Source of the DNA: Lethocerus indicus
Lineage: Eukaryota; Arthropoda; Insecta; Hemiptera; Belostomatidae
Assembly: GCA_019843655.1 (NCBI GenBank)
Contig: JACDQD010000005.1
Location: 25,864,954-25,928,953, forward strand
DNA: 64,000 bases
Direction of reading: 5' to 3'
Shown here: one piece after another, positions 23,581 to 34,000 of the stretch
Numbering within the stretch: the first letter of the stretch is position 1
How the letters are laid out: each line of letters starts with the position of its first letter
Made by a program: the position numbers and the translations under genes
Notes under the pieces: model-generated
What the model was told of the DNA's origin: nothing
What the model saw: the letters and a program-made list of their open reading frames with translations, nothing else
Databases searched by the model: none

Positions 23581-26020
23581 CCGCTAAAGTATATTAGATG
23601 GGACCCGGGGGCGGGGGGGCACATAGCGAAACCGCGGAAAATTGAATTTACCGCCTATTTACCTCAGTTAGTAACTCGTGAAGCAATAGAGGCCGGGGCA
23701 GAGAGTGAGAGGTGGAAGAGGGCCGGGGACTCGGTAATTGTATTAGTCGGCCGGGGCTCCAATTCGGAAAATCTACTGCGGCGGCCAAACAACCCGCCGG
23801 CCGCCGGTTAAAATTGCCCCGATCGCCTTCCATTGTTGTGCCCCGGTCTATAGTTGGCATCGGTCAATCCGACCCGACTGTCTCGACTCAATGAAACGAC
23901 CGGTTTGAACAACCAGATCGTCAGCCATAATTCCCGAATACCATATTGAATACAACCGGCATTCGGATCCAATTAATACAATTCGGTTTTGGCTAATTTA
24001 GTTCAACCTGTTACATTCCAAAAGTTACCGAATTAATATACGCCATAACGAAAAAATTAAATTGATCGTAACCATGTTACTATAACCAATCCCAAAAGAA
24101 CTTCCTAACAAGAAGTTAAGAAACCATAAATAAAAGAACTCACCGGTACGGTTTGATCTTGTCTTGTAGTTTTACTAGAATTATTAAACTGTCGCTTCTA
24201 TAAATGTCGAAATATCGTAACCGGTAGAGAAGAGAGAATATCCGTTATACATTATAATGTCGGAGATGTTCGAAGAAATGAATTATTATAGTAATAACAT
24301 TTTTTATTATCTGTAATGTTCAGGTTCTGAGCTGGAAAGGTATTATTTAAATGGTTTACACGTGTTGTCTAGGAGCTTGCTTCCTCGGGAGGCGTTAAAT
24401 AATTTACCGACTTTAGCCGGTTCCGAGTGGAATCACAATCGGGTCGCGTTGAAGACTTGGAAAGCGGACAGGTTCCTGTTCCCATCGAATTAATCTCCGG
24501 CGCTCGGCTTTAGGAAACGCCTAGGACTACCCTCTCCGTTGGCTCGATTCGTTCCTGGCATGGAGCAGGGAGTAATTTTACCGTTGACCAGAAAATTAAA
24601 ACAAAGACAATTTTTTTACCAATTTTAGATTAAGCCTTTTGAAATCAACTTTTCTTTGGATTATGGAAAAGTCGCCAGTTTAACCACCGGTTAGTCATAA
24701 CCGTGATGCAGATACACCTTTCAGCCATTAAAATAGAAAAATTAATTTTTCGTCCATGAAAAAACAACCACAAAATTATTCGCACAAACATTCTTAACGA
24801 CAATAATCTTACCTCCTGAAATGTTTCTTAATTAATATTACATAATATTTATGTATATTGAGTGCTTTCATTTTAATCTTCTAAAATGTTACAGCCATTT
24901 TATTAAGAAATTATCTCTAGAGTCCCCTGAGTAATGCGGACAGTTAGAAAGTTGGCAAAGCTATTTTTAAAAGGCTGAGTGTTCGGCTTAATATTATTAT
25001 AATTAAAGACATTGGTTTTATATGTTTTTATTTAGAATTAATACATCATTTTCATTTTCTTTTAAATGTTCTACCGATAGTTGGGAATATGATTGACAAA
25101 CTTTCTGTTGAATAAACAAGATCACGTCGCTATAGTAAATCAATTTATTTATGATTAGTGTTTTTAACGAACTTGTGTAATGAAATATTCGCTTCATTTA
25201 ATAACGTTTTCGGCCCGATTAGTAATTAGAAGGAGGCCCAGGTTTTTAATAACTGTTTCGACGTCATCTTCTAAAGTCTTTGATGCCTAATAAGTCCCCC
25301 CCTTATTTCCGCCCTTCTTTTTGGATCTTATTCTGAAAACATTCCTCCGATTCGTATTCGAAAAATCATGTTTGGCATTTAATTAAAATTCCTGCCCTTC
25401 CTTAAGATCTGTCGATGGGATTTGCGGAACCGGTATAAGTTTTAGTTTGGGAATTCCTGTGACAAAAAGCGACGTTTTTATCAATGTTTAAAGTGAAGGC
25501 GGAGAACCACCCTCACACCTTCCAAATTTGAAGGTAGAGCTAACCTGCTGTTACAAAACCTAAAAACGAATTAATTATCGAATAATTACATTACAACAAA
25601 TTCTAAATGTATTTAGATAGTGGACTCAATATTGAAATTTCTATGGTCAACTCTCCGATTTTCTGGTATAATTGATAAAATTTGATCAAACATTCCTAAT
25701 GGGGTAGCGTGAGGTCCTTACGCGTATAATCCCGATAATTACATAAATACGATAAATTTAATAAATTCAACCGTGATGCCGACTTTAATTATGCTGACAT
25801 GTTTGTAGATATGAACGCTCAGTTTGCTGACAACTAGTTAATTTGTATAATACTCTCATTCAGTTTCTTTTAAATCGCGGTTTAAATTGGAAAAATTAAA
25901 TTTCAAAAAACCTCAACATATTTAGGAGAGTGGTTGGCCGGAACACTTGTAGTGGTAAACGGTCGTTTGTTCGGTGCTAACTGCGGGAAAAATTTACAGC
26001 TGTAAACACAAGGACCTCGA
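23581..26020. other. Non-coding, GC island at 23.60-23.90 kb
   Basis: The island is G-run- and CCGG-rich with short opposing frames (70 and 60 codons), none recognised. GC-richer patches also lie at 24370-24560. The rest is AT-rich without repeats I can see. Confidence 0.58.
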
Positions 26021-26560
26021 GTGTCGTTAAAGCCGGTTGAAGGGCGTCCTGTCGAGGAGAGCCAGCGTAAATCACACGGGGGTCGAGGAGGGCCTGTGAA
26101 TTTTTTAAGAGCACTCGCGAATCAGCCGAAGCCCAACCCTCGTGCCCTTTCAGGGCCTTTCAGGAGCGGCGGGGCCGATCATTTCACAAACGGGGCGGGT
26201 AAATAAAATGTATAATACGCTTTTTAATTTAATTTTAACTCGGCCACCGACGAAATTAGCAGGATCGCGGCTGGAGGGGTAAAAATATGCCGTCGGGCTT
26301 AATGGGCAGGTGGAAGGGCCGCCCGTGACGCGGCCGTTATTTAAAACCGGTGGGGCGGTGATTTATTGTCGGTGGGCCGGCGAGCGGGCGCATAATTAGT
26401 GCACTATTTGCATGCGCAACTAGGCCATTCTTATGGCCCCAATTAGTGGGGCCCGCCAAATCAAAGCCCGCCCGCAACAGAGCCCAGTTCGCCCGCCTCC
26501 TCCCACCACCTCCCGCCGACACCTCTTCCACCGGAGAGGTGTCTTTTTGAAATACCTCCA
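26021..26560. promoter_or_regulatory. GC-rich candidate cis-regulatory element
   Basis: A compact GC-rich block with a perfect octamer ATTTGCAT (26406-26413), a CATAATTAG homeodomain word before it, and a TGATTTAT word near 26357. Two overlapping hairpins follow: GGCCAT/ATGGCC (26423-26438) and GGCCCCA/TGGGGCC around ATTAG (26435-26453). POU and homeodomain factors are known to use such sites together. Frames of 61 and 74 codons are unremarkable. The regulatory role is inferred from motif density only. Confidence 0.35.
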
Positions 26561-26943
26561 CTTAAATTAGAAATCGGATACCCATACTTTACTGTACAGC
26601 AATCCAAGATTCTGACCGTTAAATATTTTATTCTGACTTCAATTATATAATAATCTGTTTTATTAGGATTTAAACATATTATTTTTGAATACCTGTTATC
26701 AGGTCCGTAGTTTTCTTGCGTAGTAAAGTTCTGGGCCCTCTCGCGAGAAGAAGTACAAGATCGAAATCATTTCGGTAAATAAATTATGTAATCGGAACAG
26801 CTGTTTACGGCAAAATAGGCTTACAGCGAAAGAGTTGAAATAAGGAGATATTAATAATAATAAAAGTGCGATATTTGGTCTCCATTTGCATAAATCTTGA
26901 AAACATGGAAGTTGGGAAAAATTGAAAAAAGAAAATTATTTAG

Positions 26944-26987
26944 AATACCTGTTTTGTGGTCTGCGAGTGGTTGGAATACCGTAGATT
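26944..26987 (+). repeat. 44-bp repeat shared with 53775-53818
   Basis: Identical to the other site at 43 of 44 positions (T/G difference at the 25th base). It spans the left border of the foldback element by 9 bases, so it is either a shared host repeat or an extended subfamily end. Confidence 0.9.
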
Positions 26988-27054
26988 TCGTGTGTTTCTG
27001 TCTCCCCCAAAGACCTAACCAGCGAGAGGAGACAGAAACACACGAAATCTACGG
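26979..27054. mobile_element. 76-bp foldback MITE-like element
   Basis: Two perfect inverted arms of at least 26 bp run from CCGTAGATTTCG inward, separated by a spacer of about 24 bp, and are flanked by TA on both sides (26977-26978 and 27055-27056). The right half, with its spacer, equals the right terminus of copies A and B (ACCAGCGAGAGGAGACAGAA and onward). So this is two right ends of that family facing each other with everything internal lost. The TA flanks fit a TA target duplication. Confidence 0.8.
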
Positions 27055-28031
27055 TAAAAACATTTATCTTGTTTTCCATGCGCCAGCAAAATCTTTTCAC
27101 GTGCCTTAATTTCACCACCAAATTTCTGCACCATCAATTGTCCCTATTCCGTTGAATATAGAATTCTCCCATAGAAATAAATATTATAGCTATCTAATTT
27201 GGACGGAATTTAAGAAAACGAGGTGTGATATACTCCCAGAATAAGAGGAAAATACCATCGACTGTTGGAAAAATAGTTTGTTATTGATTCGTCTCATAAA
27301 ATATTTTAATTATTAATTTGTGGCGTGTATAAATAAAGACACTGGATAAGGGAAATATATCTAAGATTGATTATGTGGCACTCGTGTTTACTTCGTCTAC
27401 GGGTTGATGGGAAATACGTCAATTACACCAGTTGACAGAATTTCAATGTCGATAGGCTGCGGTTTGGAGATGCGGGAGGGAAGAGATTGTTCCTATCAGC
27501 CCGATCCCCTCGCCCACAGCCGGGATGTCGGCCCAAACATTCCCACGCGGAATTAACTGCTAAACATCTGTTGGTACTGCACACGGCCTCACTGCACCAA
27601 TTGAATCGCAAGGAGCCCTCGGATATTTTGTCTCCATCCGTACGCATATCCATGCATCATCTCACTTTGGAAGTTTTTCTATTAGATTATATTTTAGTTT
27701 AGTAAAACCAACCGTTATTTGTAATTATTGGAGTGATATATATGAATTAAGAGTTCAGAGCTTACCTGCACAACATTTGCGAGAAAATTGAAGAAAGGGA
27801 ACAGCATATTGAGAAATATAATGAACAATGCCGATAGTCGTTTTTGTATGTAATTATAAGAGATGACAGCAAAAGAAATTTTATAGTGCAAATCACTTTC
27901 TAAAAATTATTTAATACCCTTGTTTGTTTGTATATATCTACGGATATATACCGACTCTAATAGATATAAATAATGTATATATGTATACAAAATAAGACAC
28001 CGGTCTTAATCGGTATACCCGAGTAATACAA

Positions 28032-28051
28032 ATTGCCACATGGGTGGCAAT
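28032..28051. repeat. Perfect 8-bp-arm hairpin
   Basis: ATTGCCAC and GTGGCAAT flank a 4-base loop ATGG. It is followed about 55 bp later by an (AAAT)n-like tail, which might mark the end of an old retroposon; no other evidence is seen. Confidence 0.75.
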
Positions 28052-28140
28052 ATTAGTGTTTTTTCTCTTTTCTGATATGAGCGCAGGAATGTGTAAGTAG
28101 TCCATGAAATAAAAAAAATAAATAAATAATCAGTTGGCGG

Positions 28141-29640
28141 GCCTTACACAAAGGCCGTCCTCCAATTTGAAATTACACCGTTCCACCCAAAAAAACCGGG
28201 TATCCGGTACTCCGTTACCTCACGTAAGGGGTAAGACCGGAAGATGAATTCGAAGTGGCTGCACGACCAGGGAGGTGTGGAGGGGTGGTCGCCGGGGATG
28301 GCAATAACGCGGCGTTCTAAGTGGGGTTGAGGCCGAGTGATAAATGTTCGGAAATGTAAGCGCAAGAGGAGGAGGAGGAGGAGGAGGAGGAGGAGGAGGA
28401 GCCCAATCGGAGGAAGGAAACCGGGCGGGTGAGTTGGAGCGGTGTTTGTCATTGACATTCTGTGGTGGGCCGAACACGCCATCAAACCGACGACTGATCT
28501 ACACTGTTACAAATAGTCCCTCCAATAAACACTGTCGCCAAAACAGTTATACACGTGGAATTCAACAATTTTACTAACTAATCGATAATTTTAAGTAATC
28601 AATTAAATTGATTTAATTTCAATAGCCTGAATAAAAACATTACCAATATACGGTTAAATGAGTAAGCTTAATTTTAGATGCGCTTTATACTTTCCTTCAG
28701 CCAGTTGAACCCAGTGTAATAGACAATATATTTGTCTAGCCTTCACAGTTCTATGAAAATAATGCTGTATTTCTCCCAAACTAAATGAATGGACGGTTCC
28801 CGAACTAAGAAACGATGGTAACTGAATATTCGGGCCTCGGGAGGCGTGATATTGCGGTTTTTGAAGCTGTGGGGCATTTTCAAGAAGATTGCCCATTCCT
28901 TTGTCGCGCTCTCGAGGGCGAACATCCGCGCTTCTCATCACCATTCCTTTCTGTCCGTTATATCTTTACTTTTTGTGCTTTCCGTTACTTATCTTTTGTT
29001 ACCGCTTTTAACGTTACACGTGGTTATTAACGTTGCGTTATAAAACTACTTTTTTTGTGCGTCACTTTGCACTGAGCTCTGGCTCAACTATCAGCTTGGG
29101 TGTAATTGTGACTTCGGGAGGCATCCCTAAGACCTTTTTTCAGAGGGAATCGTGTAAATAATCGCCAGGGAAGTGGTTAATAAGCCGGCATATATCTTAG
29201 AGCAAGTTTGGTTCCGAGTCCAACTGTCTGGGGAATTTAACCGCGGCCGGAAGGAGGTGCTGAGCAATAACGGAAGGAAGTGACAAATGCCCGGGTAGGT
29301 AACCGAAGCGTCGGAGAGCCGAATCATTGACATTCTGGGCTAGACAAAAGACGCCTGTAGGGGAGGGGGGGTCTGACCTACAGGGCGGGGCCTGACATTA
29401 GCAATGCCCCTCATCCCCGGGCGCGACAATGCCTTGGTATTTGTTGTTGAAGGGGGACGGGTGCCGGCGACACGAACTCAGATCAATCTCCGGGGGTAAG
29501 AACTAACGGAGGGCACGTACCTACTTAAAGGGGGAATACTACTCGCCCTTTTACCCCACCCGAATATTAGTCGATTTCTTCTCAGTGTTGGGTGAGGGGG
29601 GGGGGACCGGTTACTCAATGTCGGCCAGGAATCCGAACCA
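28141..29640. other. GC-richer non-coding stretch
   Basis: Contains the (GGA)n array, G-run blocks near 29358-29370 and 29590-29608, and overlapping frames of 60 to 113 codons on both strands without recognised domains. The proline/leucine-rich minus-strand frames are translations of the GGA array. Confidence 0.55.
28367..28401 (+). repeat. (AGG)n trinucleotide repeat
   Basis: About 11 to 12 uninterrupted AGG/GGA units on the plus strand. Confidence 0.95.
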
Positions 29641-32600
29641 ATTCGGATATTGAGATTTATCTAAGGGAGTCTCCGATCGTGCGGATTAAACTCTAGACCG
29701 GTCACTGACACCGCCGCAGCTTTGTCCGCTGTCGATGGTGAGACGGCCAGAAGAAAAAAGGAATGCATTAAATTAGTGACGATGTAGATTCATTGACTCC
29801 AATATATTTTCGGAATATTTAAATTCCTAATTCCTATTTTATTCGCGTTAAATTCCAAGAAGATTAATATCCGCTTATTATTGCACGATTATCGGTGACA
29901 AATACCACTAGTTATATTCCCAACGGGTGTAAAACTGTTTATTTATAATTTCGTCGTGAATGATATTTATACTAAAATCACGTATAATTATGCCATTGTC
30001 GCTCGGGCCTACAGGAATGTTTGTGAGAGTGAGGATTCACAACTCTTGAGGATTTTCACCACGGGATGGTCTAATTCTTTACCATCGAAATCCGGTCAGA
30101 TTTTCTTTACTTGATTAACCTCCTTTAGTCTTTAGTGTAATAAGATATGGCGCCAGACCATTGTTTAAACTGACGAAAATCCCTAATATCAAAAACCAAC
30201 TTTGCCAGTTTACTAATCCGGTATAGCCGATGTTTTAGCAACGAAATGTAGAGCCTAGTATTATTGAACCCTCTGTAAAATCCGATTCCTTAAACCTGTC
30301 CTCCGCTTCCGCAATGATGTATTAAAGGAAAAACTAATAGCATAATAAAAGGAAAGGGGAGACGTCATTATTTGGAGAGGGGGAAGGAATTATGGGCCTC
30401 GGAGGTGTAGCTCTGATGATTGGATACAAGGCTTCAAGGCTTCTTGGCAATTACCATGTACGGAAATTGGAATGGAAGACCCCCTGGAAGGAGCGGGGGA
30501 TAAAAAAGAATATACCGAGAGATCCTGGAATATGAAAAGTTATTTCGAAATATCAGAACTTCGGATATTTCTTATTAAAAATGCCTCCTTTGCTCGCAAC
30601 GAGTTTAATTTTCTTTAACTCACTAGAATGGGATCAGACAGGATATGCGGTGATTAATTCGACGCCTGAAAAACTAATTAATTTCATTTCTACATCACTA
30701 TATTTATTCATAATATATCTGGTGGACTTTCTGTCGAATAAAATGGATAAATATTGGGTAAGCTGCAGGATCAGGACCTGTGACTGAAGGGTAAGAGTGG
30801 AGTAACCGAATGCAGATATAAGGATGCATAATAACATCAAACGGAATTTTTCAAATAATAATTTAATTACAGATTGCCTAATATAATTTCTGAAAATTTG
30901 ATGACCTCTAGAAATTGCTTTTCGCTAGTATTCTGTTTAAAGGTTTCACGACCTAATTGAAAACAAGGTTCGGGCTAATTCCCTCTGCAGCGTCTAATTT
31001 TCCGCGAATCCCACTGCCGCAGTTCTACAACAGTTGTTGAATACAATCGCCGGCCGTTAGCGTAGTCCGGTGCTACGCCCGGGTCCGCCTTAGGATGAGG
31101 GCCGAAATTAATCGAGTTTACGGGTGTTGTGAGAGTGAGAGGGAGGGAGGGAGGGATGGAGGGCTGAGAATCTGGGCAGAAAGAAGGAGTGCGATGCCGG
31201 TGGTAACGGAGGGGCGATCAGAGAGCGTGCCCCCGAGGCTGTGCTACCCGCCCATCGCCGATAATTACAGAGTTAATATTAGTTTAGGTGAAGGCAGCTC
31301 GGATGCCGGCTAAACACCGGCCCCTTCGCATTTACCGGCTAATGATATCGTCCCGGTTGCATTTCCGGTCGGACGCACTCCGCCGGCCCGAGAACGCCAC
31401 CCTCTTTCATGTTTTCCTGGAAACGGCGACGTTTTTAAAACATCTCCCCCTACTCTGGGTTTGTTGATCTTTTAGATCCGAACGGAGACCGAGATACATC
31501 TCTGCTGTCCTAGAGAATCATGAGGCTTTTGATAATTTATGCACCCTTTAACTTGTTTGCCGATGTTTCAAACCGCTACCGGTGGAAAATTTGTAAGGAG
31601 TTACTAAACCTCATTAGAACACAAACGTAACGAACGAAAAATTGGCCGAGGTATTTAATTGTTCTCTACTGTACGATTGTACGTATTATTCCCAATATTA
31701 TACGGGGAAAATACAGAACACATCTCATAAAATTAAATTTTTATTACTTAAGAACTTTACGTTAGTTACATAATGTATTTCGTCATAACACACTTAAGTT
31801 CTGAATAACTATATTATTCCTTCATTCGAATTTATTTATATTTTAAAATGTAAGCTTTTACATCGATTTTTATGCCGAAAAAACATTGTTGAAGTGCTAT
31901 AAAAATAATGAATTTTGATAAGACGTATTAATTGGACGCTTCCCCTGGCATTGCTCCAAGGGAATTTTACCTTTTCCCCCAGCTTGGAGCATATTTTTGG
32001 GTGGTAAGCAAAAATCAATGCCCAGCATGACGCTGCCCACCAAACGCGGTGTTTATAGATGCTTCAATATTATTGCTCAAAATCATTCAAATATTATTGT
32101 GTTTGAGTTTGAAATTTTTAGGGATTGATATTCTTTCTCAAACCTACGTGTTCAGTTTATGATATCGTTTACGTTTATTTTTATTAACTCCTATTGGATT
32201 TGTTTTAAATAGACGAGAGTTCGTATATTGTTTCCATTCCACTCGGGTTTAGTTTATTTGAATCCGTTAACGATTCTCGAGGTTTTACTTAATTTAATAT
32301 TTGTCGTTACGATCTATAAAATCTCCACTCACAATGAGATATCGAACCGTTGGGGAAGGCCGAAATAGAAATTTCCGCGCGGTTCTAACAATGAATTGAC
32401 GTCGGGCCAAGGATAATGTAGAATATCGCGGTAATTAAACTGAAGCGGACGGGAAATACCGTGAGCCGGCAGCTGCAATTCAAACGATCTTCCATTTCCC
32501 ACCATTATATTCCAGTCATACCTTCAGTTTCATGGAATGGAAGCCCTCGTGGCTGCATGCAATATTGTTTTCAACTCGAATTCTTACTCGTTATATATTT

Positions 32601-33100
32601 TACCCGTATTATACAAATTGTAATTCCTCTCACCACCTTGATTTTGATGGTACAGACAAGACTGTAAACTAAGAAGCTTTAATTATTTTATATCAAGCGT
32701 ATTGGATTACGTTTTAATGCTAATCGTTTTTCGATATACCTATTTATGTTTATATTTCGTTCTGTACTGTATGATCACACTCTTATTGGGACAAGTAATT
32801 ATAGTCAATATATACTGACATACAGTATAACTTTTCATATATCGTACGGAATAAGTATATATGCTCGTAAGTTTACACTTTAATATACTATTGATTACGT
32901 AATTTAATTATACCCTTCGAAATTTCAAAGTAGAAATCTAACAAATTACAGTTTCTATAAATTGTTAATACTTATAATTGTTCTAGAATTATAATATACA
33001 GTATTGATTAGAAAGAGGTTGTGCCGAGTTTTTGTTTCTCAAATTGGAAACAACCTGAATGCAATTCTGAAACGCAATTCAGTCGGGTAGGAGGGCAGTA
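29641..33100. other. Non-coding, mostly AT-rich
   Basis: A GC island at about 31000-31400 carries a GAGGGAGG purine tract (31131-31164) and a 72-codon frame. Elsewhere frames stay near 60 to 72 codons. No gene or clear repeat is seen. Confidence 0.6.
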
Positions 33101-33500
33101 TCTGCGCCCGGGGCCGCTCAATCCCCGATAAGCCTCACAATCCCCGGCTCAGGCCTTCATTATGCAACTATTATACCGTCATTATTTACAATCGAATGGA
33201 TATCGATGTACAATTACCGGGAAGATTTTACCAGCGCGATACAACCGCCACGTATACGGGGCACGGCCGCGTCGCTCGATGCCAGTCGCAGTTTTCACCG
33301 TCCGTAACATTTGGAAAAAGTACCAAAAAGTGAGGAATACATATTTTCGATATTTAAATTATACAACCACTCCTGAAGTTTGAGATTCTGATCTACATCT
33401 GCCACTTTCATAACCAATTGTAACTAATATTATAACTAATAAATTTCCTGCAATGACATTAACAATGATACTATTGATTTTCACTCTCACTCACTAATTT

Positions 33501-33540
33501 GGTAGACCCGTTTCGGCTGGTCGCCATCATCTGTAAATTT
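33501..33540 (-). ncRNA. Hammerhead-like motif with altered core
   Basis: On the minus strand CAGATGA (the second core base, normally U, is A), an extra T, GGC, loop GACCA, GCC, GAAAC, GGGTC then TACC. Stem II is three perfect pairs. The segment corresponding to stem III is not palindromic. It is probably an inactive relative of the motif in copy C. Confidence 0.4.
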
Positions 33541-33920
33541 TGTATTAAAATACAATTAAATATATTTACATAATTATTTAGCGCGTTGTTTTCATTGATG
33601 GATACAAAATATGACCGGTACACGTTGTCCCTTGAGTTATTTGATTCGATAAAATATAAACCGCCGCTTGTTTTCAAATCGAGCCTATATCTGTGTCACA
33701 ATTTTCTGGGTTTCGACAGCGGGGTCAGTTGTGGCAAGAGCAGTTGGAGGGCGGTTGACTGTGACTGGTGGCTGGGGGCTGGGGGCCGGAGTTTTGAGGG
33801 GGGTTGTGGGGTTTTGGGGCACTGTCGACGTTATTAAAATAACAAAAGCGCCCTTGGGGCTCAGCTCTGTGTATTCTCCCCTCGGCTCAGAGACAGAGAG
33901 CGAGGGGAAGACCGGTAGCT

Positions 33921-33944
33921 AGAGCGAGAGCGAGAGCGAGAGAC
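33921..33944 (+). repeat. (GAGAGC)n hexamer repeat
   Basis: About four units. Confidence 0.9.
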
Positions 33945-34000
33945 TTTGCCCGGGGGTTAATGCGGTAACCCGCGCCACCGACACTATTGTAACCCCTGAT

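Larger units (their letters stand above)
26561..28140. other. Non-coding AT-rich stretch with a foldback element
   Basis: Apart from the foldback at 26979-27054 and a hairpin at 28032-28051, only AT-rich sequence and short frames (up to 76 codons) are present. An (AAAT)n-like tract at about 28107-28131 follows the hairpin by some 55 bp. Confidence 0.58.
33101..34000. other. Two GC-rich blocks around a hammerhead-like motif
   Basis: GC-rich sequence at about 33090-33300 and 33740-33990. The second has G runs at about 33770-33820 (possible G-quadruplex) and a (GAGAGC)n tract at 33921-33944. Frames of 73 to 84 codons are not recognised. Confidence 0.5.

Noticed and set aside
30755..30790. B-box-like GGTCCTGATCC on the minus strand, hinting at a tRNA or SINE
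   Set aside because: Two or more deviations from the consensus, with no A box at a fitting distance and no cloverleaf.
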